DNA of 64,000 nucleotides from Cercophora sp. LCS_1 (Eukaryota > Ascomycota > Sordariomycetes > Sordariales > Lasiosphaeriaceae), in assembly GCA_036250225.1 (NCBI GenBank), contig JAPZLL010000030.1, positions 124,001 through 188,000 on the forward strand. The letters run 5' to 3'. The notes beneath the pieces were generated by a model. It ran no database searches. It saw only the letters and a list, made by a program, of their open reading frames with translations, and was not told the DNA's origin. Of this stretch, positions 11,101 through 21,992 are shown piece by piece. Both the position numbers and the translations under genes were made by a program. How positions within the stretch are numbered: the stretch's first letter is position 1; each line of letters begins with the position of its first letter.

Positions 11101-12510
11101 CGGCGTCTGGCGAATTCGGGTTCTCGGTACATAGAGCACACGGGTCGTTCGAGTCGCACTGAACCAGTAAGCAGGGTTCCCCTCATCAAGAGCGGTTTAC
11201 TCACCCCCCTTCTCGATATCCTACATCGCAGGCAAGGTCCAGTTTCACGATTCAGACGAAGCTCTTCGATGGATTCGAGTCGTGACTGGCCAACCCTACT
11301 TCGCTTCAGGGGCGGCAACAAGGGGTCCACCTCGGAATCAACAGAACCCCGCTGTCCGTTCGGGTACTCAGAGACGAAAGAATAGCTTCTCAACGAGTCG
11401 CGGTGGTCCTTCGAATTCCCACCGGTCGATAGGGGCGCGAGCGGAAAACTGGACATGGGACGGGGGAGATAAATAGGCGATGTCTGTTTGCTGTACTCGG
11501 CGCTGTAATTCCTGCTCGGGGGCTCGGGGAATATCAGGGGCGGGGTGCCGCTGACAGAAAGGCCGGAGTCTCTTTTGTGAAGGGTGACGTGCTCTTTCGA
11601 GTGCTGGTCTCTCTCGTCTCGGAGCGGATAGCCGAAGATGTAATGCATACAGCGCTCGTCCCAGCACTTGTACGAGTGGTGCGTGCGGAAGCTTAGTGGT
11701 AGGCTGTCTCTCAGCTTCAAGGCCCGAGGAATCGGGTCGTAGTGAGACATGTTCCTGTCAAGCCAAACGACGTATCCCTCAGGCGCCTGATCCCGGTAGT
11801 AGTGATACCGAAGGGCGTCCAAAAACCTGGGGTCGTTGAGGTCCACACCTAGACGACATGAGCCTCAACCAGACGATCGTAGGGGACGTGATATAACCCA
11901 CCTTGGTTGACGCAGGCCGTCTCTATACACTCGCATTGGTACTGCAAAGCCCTGGCCTCCTCAATGTCGGACAGAGGCACCACTTTGTCAGACAAGTCTG
12001 TAAGTCGGCATTAGACCGGGTCACAAACGTGCGCGAATTACCAAAAGACAGCGTTGCGTTCAAATACAAGCCCGGCGACGACGCCCTTACTCAGCGCATA
12101 GGAGACGGGGAGAAACAAGGGGTTAGCTCACGATGTTCTTCAGCGTATGCGTGCAGGACGCGAAGCTTGTGGCGGAGCATCTCGAGCTCCACCTTAATGT
12201 TGGGCCCGTACTTCTGAGGGAGGAGAGCGGCTAGCTTGGCCTGGATCTCGGCCTGCTGGTCTAAGAGACTCTTGATGGCGGGGTCCAGGGAAGGGTCATA
12301 CGGAGGTGGGAGCAGTGGGGGCGCAAGCTGAGGCGTCGCGACAGAGCCATGGCCGGGGCCGGGGCCGGAAGCACGGCCGGACCCCGGACCGGAGGATGCC
12401 GCCAGCACGGGTGGTGGTGGTGGCGGTTGTGCTGGCAGAGGATCACGATCCGGCCGAGAAGAGGAGCCCGGCAGGAGCGGCGGCAGCGGCGCGACGTTCT
12501 CGGCCGCCAT
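8143..12510 (-). CDS. Multi-zinc-finger protein (Zn2Cys6-like cysteine cluster plus C2H2 fingers)
   Basis: Five exons on the minus strand: 12132..12510, 11902..11997, 11205..11848, 11035..11158 and 8143..10985; about 1361 aa. The start is ATG 12510 (MAAENVAPLPPLLP). Joins give continuous text, such as DIEEARALQYQCECIE into GVDLNDPRFLDALRYHYY. Across introns 3 and 4 there is a cysteine cluster, CLRCRISRRGCDSNDPCALC, resembling the start of a Zn2Cys6 domain but with the next Cys about 17 residues on. C2H2-type fingers occur at about 830-860 (CTKCNEYPEGF...H..H) and about 1045-1185 (CPHPECGRVF, CPFCANAG, CSICQSQF). The C-terminus is acidic and Ser/Gly-rich. It is probably a nuclear regulatory protein of a fungal family with no function known to me. 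The exon 4/5 junction is least certain: GTGTGT...CTCAC...CTAG (49 bp) was preferred over two alternatives that shift it by a few residues. Confidence 0.78.
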
Positions 12511-15500
12511 TGGGACGAGGACGGCGACGGCGATGTGCGGCCAACAGCTAGACGACAAGACGACGCAGGGCGAGACAAGCACACCCGCTATCGCCGTGAT
12601 GGCCTTCGTGGAGCGATGGCCTGGCGCGCTCGATTGCTCTTGGCGACCAGTGTCGCAGAAGTTGGAGCAATAACAGCAGCAGCTTTCTCGCCCGCCGACC
12701 AGCTCCGACGGGACTCTTCGTGCATCAACGATGGGGGGTTAAGCGTGCCAGTATGCGCAACATGGTAGACGGACGGGCTGTGGGTGCCGGGATGCATCAC
12801 AAGGCCATGTTACGCGGGGCGCGGGGCGAATTGACGACGATGGCTGAAAAGGGAGCGCAGTCGAGGGCGAGGCGCTGGTGTTGGTGCTGGATGGGTTTGT
12901 CTCCGTCCCGTGTGAGACCGTGGATCGGATAGAAGCGTAGATTTTTTGGTCGCAGATGCGCTCCTCACTTGGGGAATTAATCCAGTCGATTGGGGAAGTG
13001 GGGCTGGGGAGCTCCTCTCTGCCCGGGGCTGCTTGCTCTTCGCCGCGTCTTCGACGACGAGGGGTCCTGATGATGACAAGCCGAGGGAAAAGAAAAGTCG
13101 CGGCACGCCAGTCGTAATCTGTAGATGGCAAAAGCTCTACCCTCCTTTCCCGATTCTGGGCTGGCCGCTGCCGCTTGCTTCTGCTGCTGCTCGCTCCTGC
13201 CCTAGCTTCAGGGTCCTAACAAACCCTCGCGTTAGTGCGCGAATGCCCTCGCACACATCCCTGCAGGCAGATTTCCTTGCTCCCGCAATTCCGCCTCCAG
13301 CTTCACCTTCCAATTTAGCCCTCTCCGTTCGCGAACACTCGCCCTGCTCCCTCAGGCCGAGCGCCCACTTAACCCCCTCGGCCCCTCACACCCGTTTAGC
13401 TCAGGAGCAGCCTCGAGCAACCCTTTCGGCCTCCGCTTTTGCCTCTTTTTCTCTCAGCTTGCCGTGCCGCAGTCACCTCACTCCCAGGGAAGGTATTCAT
13501 CAATTACTTTGCAGTGCAACGCCCCGCGCTGAGAACGGTCTCAACGCCCCCGCAACGGTCGGCCAGGGTCACGCCAGACGCTTAACCGGGTTTAGCACAG
13601 CCTGGCCCCGCTGAGACCAACGTCTTGAAAACCGTTGGAAGATGGGCACGTCTGTGTGACGGAATGGTCGCTACACCACGAGCCCGCGACCGACGACAAT
13701 CGACTCCGACTCCTTTCGTTCTCTAGCCCCCACCGCACCGCGACATTCCTCGGCACGCCTCGAATGGACGGTGACGGGCGCAGAGGTGGGTTGGACTACG
13801 GAACCACTGATGCACGCGGCATCTTTGCCGACATCAATCCCACCCCAACTGCTCATCACCCAATTACTGAGCGCGCCCTCCGCCCTCCTCGCCTAGAAGC
13901 AACCTCTCCGTGAGCTGATTCGCTCCAGAATCGTCCATGACGGCCTTGGTCTGGCAAGGCTCATGCGGCCCCTTCGTGCAGATTGCTGCGTCGTCAATTG
14001 ATTGACAAGACACGCACGCACGCAGACACAGACACCGCTCACCTTTACGCAGGCGCTTGCTTCCCATCCTCTTCGACGCACTGCTTGGTAAATGAATCCT
14101 ATTCAGGGCTCAGCTGGCCCCAAAAGACGTCTTGCACGCCGTTGATTACGCCATGGACCTTGCGCTGGATGCATGGAGGGGTTTTGCCGTTCCAGCGGCT
14201 CGCCTCACGGTCTGGAGCCTTACCTGAGTCGTCCACTACCACCTCCATAACGGTGTAACATCGGCTTCTGCGGGTTGCAAGTAGACCAAGCCCGATTGTT
14301 GCGCCTCATCTTTGCAGCTCCCACAGCAGTAGGAGCTCTAGTGATCCACCACACTCTGAGCTCATCAGCTTCCTTTCCGTTCTGCCCCGGCTGAAGAAGA
14401 TGGCATCAGCACCCATTTACCACAGGATCCCGCGAGAGCGAATTCTCGGCAAAGCATCACACCTGGACGGGAGTGACCCCAAAATTTGACAAGCAATTCC
14501 CGGGCTGGTTTGCCCACTGCCTCCAGCCAACTGCTAGCATGCTGTGGAGCCCACGGAGCAATTTCTCCCTCAACTGTCTGGTCTGCCCGCTTGTCCCTCA
14601 AGCCTCGGGTAATCTACCTGAGGGGAGAACCTTGCAGGATGAGTAGAGATCCTGTTCAAGAGGGCATCCGCTCAGCTTGCCAACCGCTCCCGAACTGGTT
14701 GCCAAATGACAATGATTTCACAAGGAGGGCGGGGGCCAAGCTGGATCGAGCGCTTTCGAGGAATACAGGCTGACGACTCTCCGCCTGTTGGCCGACAGCT
14801 TCTCGAACATGGAAGTGGTGCACACCAGCCGCTGGCAATACAGACCCCTCACGCCACTCGCCGAATCACAACCATCTGCCACCCTCTCTTTGACAAGGAT
14901 GCCGGTGGTGTCTTATCAACGCGCGATTCTGCGCTCCACACTTGCTGCACATCTCACTGGTCGCGCAATCTCCCCACTTTACCGCCCAGCCACCCCATTT
15001 GCTCTTCACGCAACAGAGTTGCAACGGTTTCTCCCTCAGCTGTGCGGGCAAGGCGAACTCACAGCTCGCACTTTAGGTTTAGCGCTCCTCGCCCTACCCA
15101 TCAGCTCCCCTCAGCTGCTGCGCCTCACTCTCCCCCTTTTCGCATCCCTGGCGACCCGCCTCTGGCCTGCCTTCCAGAAGGTGTGGGGAGGCCTTATAAT
15201 GGACTATGATTGGGCAGGCGCAACAGCCGAGAGAAGCCAAGAAGCGCGCCGAGCGGTTTAGGACGTGAGCGGTGGGAGCGTGGATGTGCCGGGTGATGTC
15301 AACATCGTGGGGAGCTCGATGCTGCGTCCGCCACCATCCCTAAGAGGTTGCCATTGGATAACTCTAGTGCTAGGCGAGGATTCCGCGACCCGGAGTAGGC
15401 TGCAGGGGGTCGGCGCTCTCACCTGCTCCCGACTTGCGGTGTCCCCGAGCGTTATCTTCAAAGGACGGCAATCCCCAGTGATGCGACCAAGTGATGGCAT

Positions 15501-15641
15501 ACAAGACAAGGCTGCGGAGGATATATCTGGGAGGCTACCCGTCGTAAACCCACCTGTGTTCTTTCTTCCCCACAAAGCTTTGGCTTATTCTCCGCTTTGC
15601 CTTCTCATCTCCTCGCAGCGTACACGCATCACACAGCCACC
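12511..15641. other. 3.1 kb intergenic region, no gene seen
   Basis: This region lies between the 5' ends of the zinc-finger gene and the small 15.6 kb gene. It is C/T-rich on the plus strand over much of 13.2-15.2 kb. ORFs of up to 222 codons are open here, but they have biased low-complexity translations, no recognisable domains and no joining introns. It most likely contains two long promoters and 5' UTRs. Confidence 0.45.
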
Positions 15642-16179
15642 ATGTCTTGGTTAAGTTTCTCCCTGGACAAGGCCCACCTCCTGGTAGCCCCAGTTGCCAT
15701 ACTCGTGTCTCTATGGGGCGTTGTGTCGCTAGTCGAGGCTAGCAAACGTCGTCGTCCAAGCATGCCCGGTATGAAGCTCGACCCTCATCCACCCCAGACC
15801 ATTCAGTCAACTAACACAGTCACTATCACTAGACGAACCCTCGGGTAAACCATATGAATCCTTGACATCCCAACCACTCAACATCGCCACTCCAAGCAAC
15901 CGCCCAACCGACACAGGAGACAACGCCACGCCAATCCTCATACCATGGCGCTGCTCAATAAGCCTTCCCCACGACACCCTTCCACATCCCACCTCCGGCT
16001 CCGTTAGCGGGCGCAAGGGCTCGTCATCTTCCCCGTGGCCCGAAAGCGGTACGAGCCCAGACGATACCAATCTATTTTCCCGCGTCTTGTTTGAAGATCC
16101 AGAACTGCTCGGCGTCGGTGGACAGTTCACGCCTTCCTTGATGAGACGGGAGGGGAGACAGTTGAGCTTGTCTGCCTGA
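15642..16179 (+). CDS. Small single-TM protein of unknown function
   Basis: Two exons, 15642..15768 and 15833..16179; 157 aa. The 64 bp intron has donor gtatga, a ctaac branch point and acceptor actag. The phase 1 junction gives MPDEPSGKPYESL. The N-terminus MSWLSFSLDKAHLLVAPVA starts a hydrophobic helix of about 20 residues (11-31) followed by KRRRPS, the pattern of a signal anchor with a basic stop-transfer flank. The remainder is polar, ending near FEDPELLGVGGQFTPS and REGRQLSLSA. I recognise no domain. The clean intron, the C-rich ATG context (cagccaccATG) and the coherent protein support a real gene. A membrane location is inferred from the helix only. Confidence 0.62.
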
Positions 16180-16920
16180 TCACATGTATTAGTCCGTTTA
16201 TGTCGTTATAGAGAGACGTCCTCCTCTTCTCACGTTCCGAGTGTGATCTTGTCCGTTACGCCTGATTCAGCGCGCAGAGGTTTCTTGTCACCGACTTGCC
16301 CGGGTGGAGTCCACCTCCCTTGCGTGACTCGGTCGACATTGTGGAGTGCACGGGTATGGCTGCCGTTGTTCCTCCCTCCGTGGGTGTACGCTTCAACCTC
16401 ATACTGGACTTGACCATATGGGTAATATCTTGAGATGTCCAGGCAAGTTGTTGACCAAAAAAAAGCACCCTGAATCAGGCTGACGGTGCTTCGGACGGTA
16501 ATCATCGCAGGGGCGTTTTCCAACAAGCATACATATAAGACATCTAGCACTGAGAGTCATGATCAATGGCATTTGGACTGGGATACTGGGTTGGTAACCT
16601 GCTCTTTTTCGTTTGAACAGCTCTTGGGGCTTTTCTGTGCGCGGGTTTCTTTGTTGGGGACTTGTCAGGGCACCCAACACGCGAGCAACCCACAGACGGG
16701 CATACCATCTGGACCACGGGTCACTGAAACGTGTAAACTGTAACCGCTTTTGGTTTCTATCTTCCTATTTGATAGAGATACACTGACCGCTGAAGCACCT
16801 GTGGCACCAACCCTACTCGGTGAACCGATTGCTGGTGCGCCGCCTGCATCAGTCAGGCCCAACCTACCCTGCAGCGTGTCAAGCCTACCCCAAGGCTTTA
16901 CCCCCACTTCACCCAACGCT
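16180..16920. other. Intergenic region, nothing recognised
   Basis: This 741 bp lies between the stops of the small TM protein gene and the coiled-coil protein gene. Short ORFs here have no recognisable features. Confidence 0.4.
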
Positions 16921-17958
16921 TCAAGGTTCATTGGTGGTGTCAACACCCATCCTGGATGAATTGCCCTTTAGCTTGCTGTTCTCGTTCCTCAGCGCCATGT
17001 TCTCGTTTCTCAGTGTCATGTTCTCGCTCTCCAATTGGGCAATCTTTCTGTCCATCTCATCGACTATGTTACCAAACACCTGTCTTTCTATTTCTTGGGT
17101 GTCGTACGTTGATTCCAGCAACTCAATCCATAATCTCTTGATCTCACCGGGATCCTGTTGGACCCCATCTGGCTCCGGCGTAGCTGTGATGGAATTATCA
17201 CTTTCCGCTAGGATGTCAACTGGGAGGCATTTTTTGAGGTGATCCTCCCGGAACACTTCGTTGAGGTCGATGTTCAGATTGAGCAGGCAGCCAAAGTCGA
17301 ATGAAACCAAATATTTCGTTCGCCACCCCGAGGAGTAGAACTGGGAATCTTGCCAAAAGGACTCGTCGAATGATTCCCCGTCGATGAAGAGCCCGAGCAA
17401 TCCCATTTTCTTGAATCCATCGTACACGCTCGAGTGTGACCAAAACCAGTTATCGTCTGGCTGTTTACGCTCCTGCGCGTTGGGGGCATCTCGTTGATTG
17501 TCTCTGAATATCATGACCGCCAAGGTCTCCTCAAGAAATGTCTCGGGGAGAGGGATGCGGCCCTTGACTTCCTAATTCTGTTCCCATGTTGTAATGCCCC
17601 ACGAATCATCACGCCATTTCTCCATTTTTTTGCCCCGATGAGTGTTCCAGCGTTGCCTCAAGATGTGTTCAGAGGAGTTGGGTGGATTGTAATTTCTGCC
17701 TGCTGACCGGGCAAGGTGGCGGAATACGTCGTTCATGTCGTAGTGAACAGGGTAGCCCGCAGGGAACCTGTATCTTGCCGTCCTCCACATCATTGTGAAT
17801 ACCCACTTGTATTCTGCGGCAATGGTGCTCAAAGCCTTGGTCGCCTGTTCAAATATTGCTCTGTCGTTGTCCGGACCAAATGGGGATTGGGGCGCTTTTT
17901 GCTCGTCCTCCTGACCTAGGGCTAACTCATCCCACTTTAAGTCACCATACCACGGCAT
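16921..17958 (-). CDS. Unknown protein with C-terminal coiled coil, interrupted by an in-frame TAG
   Basis: Starting at ATG 17958 (context acaagATG), the frame reads MPWYGDLKWDELALGQED and runs 128 codons to TAG at 17572..17574. It then continues in the same frame for 217 more codons to the stop at 16921. The text after TAG (EVKGRIPLPETFLEETLA, then VMIFRDNQRD) looks like genuine protein. The end is a heptad-like coiled coil with a repeated ENMxLRNEN motif. Two readings fit. One is a nonsense change. The other is a short 45 nt intron, 17568..17612 (GTGATG...GAAG, phase 1), that would remove the TAG; its signals are weak. I do not recognise the family. The gene lies at the edge of a gene-poor stretch, so decay is plausible. 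Confidence 0.45.
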
Positions 17959-20900
17959 CTTGTCTAGCGGAGAATGGAAGCACGGCTAATGGCACCTGGC
18001 TGGCTGGGCGTTAGCATACCTACACGCTGCAAAGCGATGAAGTAGATTGGTTCTGCTTACTGCACGGACAATGTCTGTTGGCTCGATCCTGGCTCTCGGG
18101 TGATCGGGTGATTGGCTGGTGTCTTGCTTGGTTGATAGCGATGGGTAAAAGATGAAGCTGAGTTCCAGCGGGTGGCTGGTTTCTGGGAGAGACCGCATGT
18201 GCGCCAGCGATAGCAAAGATGAGGAGGACTTTGGTGGCAACATGAAGGGAAGGAGCAATCCTGCCGAGTACCTCTGCTGGACGATGAGTAGGCAAGTGCC
18301 TGACAACTTCCAGTCGGGGTAGAGCCCAAAAGTCTTCAATATATACATATAGAGGACATCAAAATCTTCCAAAGGCCTTGAGAATACTTATTCGCATTAT
18401 TTGACCGAAGTCCGCTGGATGGAATAAGCCCATACGTCAAATTATGTTGTATGGCTCATTTTTCCTGCCACCTGCGTGGGAGGGAAGGGGGGACGCACCC
18501 CCTCCCCCTTTTAAGACAGGCACGATGTTACTGAGTCGGTGACGACTGAGGGGCCGCTGAAAGGTTACGGCTAGGTGGCAAATCGCTTTCTTGTTTGACT
18601 ACTTTCTGGATAATCGCTTCACGCCCTCGACATGGTTGTTGTGGTCTTTGTATTTCTGTTTGTGGACTCTACATTACGGCTTGTCAGGAACATTATAAGC
18701 GCAATGGCAAGTGTGTGTGTAGCCAGTAGCACACTGACAAGATAAACGGTAAAATAGGAGGTTTTCCGGTTTCTTTCCGATCAAAGTGAAAGATAGCCGG
18801 ATTTCTGAAGTGTTGATGATATCTCACACATCTCAAAGGGCAATATCTTTGGGGGTGCGAGGCTACTCCAATGGTATTAATGCAATTCGGTATACTGTTC
18901 GCTCCCGACACTGTCGTAAACTGGTATTGCGTCACCAGGGTGGGAAAGTGCCCTGGAAGCTTGATCAAACGCAGCATCTGACATGCTTGTAAGGGGAACC
19001 CTTTTTCGCACCCCCCATTTTGCTTCCCCCCACACCCCGTCCGGTATATAACCCCAACCTACACGTATTTATATACCTTAACAAGCAAGAATACTCGCAC
19101 GGGAGGCACTGCCTTGACATTATTGGAGAATACAGATTTTTTTTATATCTTTTGTGTTTTTCAAGAGGCGTTTAGGTCATCGAAGAACGGATTGCGGCCT
19201 TTCAAGATAGGCTTTGGCTTGAGTACCTACGGCTATAGGTGTGTAATAGAGCAGAACGGGAGGCGCGAAAAAATGATCCCATTATAAAAGGACGAAACAG
19301 TACGCAGGATTTCCTAATATTTCCCATCAAAACCAAGCGTGAAAATAGTACCCGAAGGGGTCTCCCGTGGGGTCGAAACTGTCCTTCTCTGCATGTCAGT
19401 CTTAATTCGAACGCCGGGAATCCTTCATCTGTAAGGGAGTTTGTTCGGTGAGCCCGGCAGACGCCGCCGACAGGTCCGGCCAGGGTGCGGCGGGTGTGGT
19501 GATCTGGCGGGCCGGTTAGAGTGGGGCAAGTACGGAGTTCGGAGCGGAGCAGGCCTGGCTGGTCCCGGCCCCGTTAGGTGTGGGGTTCCGGCAGGCGGAA
19601 CAGGTTCTTAGGTTTCCAAACATCTTCGGACATGCTAGTTATGAGCTCCTTCGGATCGTTGCTCCGCGCACTTGCTCAGGCCCTATAAGTTGATTAGTTG
19701 AGTACAAAGGGCGACATTATGCGGAGAGTGGCGTCTAATATTGAGAGGAACCACTTTCCCGGGCTCACTGAGTACCTTTATCTGAACCAGTCTCTCCATT
19801 TGAGTTCTGTTATGCCGAGCCTGACAGGCCGTGGTACGCCGTTCTTCTGGTATATGATTGATGCACGGGAGAAGGCGATGCTTCTCCGGCGACACTCTCC
19901 TTCGAAAGCCACGTCCTGGATGTCAGAGGTGAGCTACGTGATGGGCAACACGAGACGCGCACGCAATGAGTTTGACTGGCAGCTGCTGACTGCTTTCAAT
20001 ATACTGAGGGAGTAGGATTACGTTGCTTTCTCCCACGTCAGGACATCTCAAATGGAGATTTGGATGCACTGCCGTCTGCGAGGTTCTTGATCGGCAGAAA
20101 CAGCTTACTCTGCTGTTGGATCCACGCATCGCGACCGCTGCGCCCCAATGTCATTATTGCATTGCCCAAAGATGTTGTCTCCCTCCGAGCGCTATACACC
20201 CGTTGATGGTGTGGTGTGAGACACTGGGCTGCAATCCCGTCCGCAAACGGCATCCCGAGACATGCGGCAGGCATCAAGCAGGTAACCGAAGGCTTCGGCG
20301 AACAATGGTACCCGGGTCCTGGCAAGTCCCGCGCGGGTTAACAAGATCGCCCGGATAGCAGCGGCGGATGGTACCTGTCCTGTGGGATGGGGTGCCGGGA
20401 ATCTGAGTTGGGAGGCATGATGACGACTTTGGGCGTAGATCCCCGGAGTGGTCGGTGTGTCGCACCGCATCCCTTTTGCATTGGGAACGAGACCCCGTGT
20501 CCCCGGCTGACCACAAAGGTCCGAGAAAGGGCCCTTTGATAGACGAGGCGGAAAATAACGCAGAGAGTAGGGCAAGATGGGACAATATTGCGAGTTGGGC
20601 AGCAGGTCCTGTGTTGTTCCGGAAGGGTGGTCTGCGGACCAATGTCGTCGTCAAGTTGTGGGAAGGGGGTATGGCAGATCTCGATCATCCAGCGACAACG
20701 GCATTGCTTCGACTTTGGATGGGAATCTTGACACAGCTGACTCTCAAGAAGGCAAAAGAGGTCTGCAGACCCCGAAGTGGTGTTACGGAGGACAAGCCAC
20801 GAGATGGGAAATTGATTGTGGCCGAATCTTCATAGGAAAACATCAAGGCGAAATGCTCCGAATTCCCTCAAACGCACGGCTCTCTGAATCTTGCAACCAC

Positions 20901-21992
20901 GTTTAAGCAATCGCAGGACACGGAGCGTTGAAGTCCTTGGATGCGTACCGCGCGTTGCGTTATTGAATGTATGAAGGAGAAAAGAAACATTATGGGGTCG
21001 CCGAGAAATTTTCGAGGGATATGGATGAGTGGGCCCCATCCGTGCCAAAGGCTGCGGGTGCACTCAACACACTGTGCTTCGTGATTGCTGAACAGCGCCA
21101 GCGCCAATGTTTAGCGCCAAGATCTCAGGTGTTGCACAGCGCTCGAATGTGGACATGCCATTTTCTCAGACGTTTGCCACGCTAAATGGTGTCACAGGGT
21201 GGCAGAGTCGCGATCGGTGAGTCTGTGGGACAGGAGGAACGGGCAGCAGACGGTGAGCTCATGTGGTGTCGGGTGGGCATGTCTCAGTCAGCCTAAGAAG
21301 CTTGAGCTGGAACTTTGCGGCACACCAAGTCACCTAGGACTTCGAATTGCTTCACACACTTACACGTGGGAGCAATGCTCGACGGATATTGGTTCGTCTT
21401 CAAGCAACGTTGAGCCTCGCCATCCGTAAAGCCCATCGAGCTAGGCAACTCGCGTCCCAACGAGTCGCCTGCTTGACCCCACGAGGGACCTTGATGGTCG
21501 CAAGGTCGAAACGGTCGTGGGACAATGGAAGCACTTTGTCGTGGGCGCAGCCGCGGGAGATGCGGCGTGCCGGCAACTGGGATGACGATCTTGGGCCCAT
21601 TGTTCACATAAGCCAGCGGCGATCCCGCCGTCGGGTGTGTTGCGTGGTCTGTCTGCTTTGCACGAGTTTGCAGGCTGACAGAAGCAAGAGAACCGCCCTG
21701 CCCTGCAGCCTTTTTTGCGAACGGCGTCATCTTGACACGCCTGACCGCCTCCCGTTGGCCACCGATCCCACCAAAACAACTGCTGCTCCCCCGGTTCCCA
21801 CTCTTCAAACAAGAAACCGAAATTTCTCGACGCCCAAAGCCGTTCCCCTGCTCCCGGCCCATTCCTTGCCAAGGAGCCCGTCAGACCCTCCAGCCCCGTG
21901 GACCAGCTATGTAAGGGTGCATCCCACACGAAGCGCCCGTCAGGCAGTTTTTTGATTTTCTCCTTTTTTGCCCATCGCGAGCTGCGAGCACA
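17959..21992. other. 4.0 kb gene-poor region
   Basis: I find no gene with recognisable motifs on either strand. TATA-like sequence lies near 18338-18352, upstream of the coiled-coil gene. Base composition is uneven: C-rich homopolymer runs near 18490-18520 and 19005-19030, AT-rich DNA near 19040-19330, then G-rich DNA near 19450-19600. An open frame at 19698..20015 (105 codons, no ATG at its start) and others near 20.0-20.9 kb match nothing I know. It could be degenerate transposon DNA, but I see no terminal repeats, target-site duplication or transposase motif. Confidence 0.4.

Noticed and set aside
12946..15261. Open frames of 222, 167 and 157 codons between 12.9 and 15.3 kb
   Set aside because: C/T-rich low-complexity translations without motifs or intron partners; they are likely promoter and leader sequence.
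19698..20015. 105-codon frame as a transposase or other gene fragment
   Set aside because: It has no ATG at its start, no motif I can name and no terminal repeats nearby.
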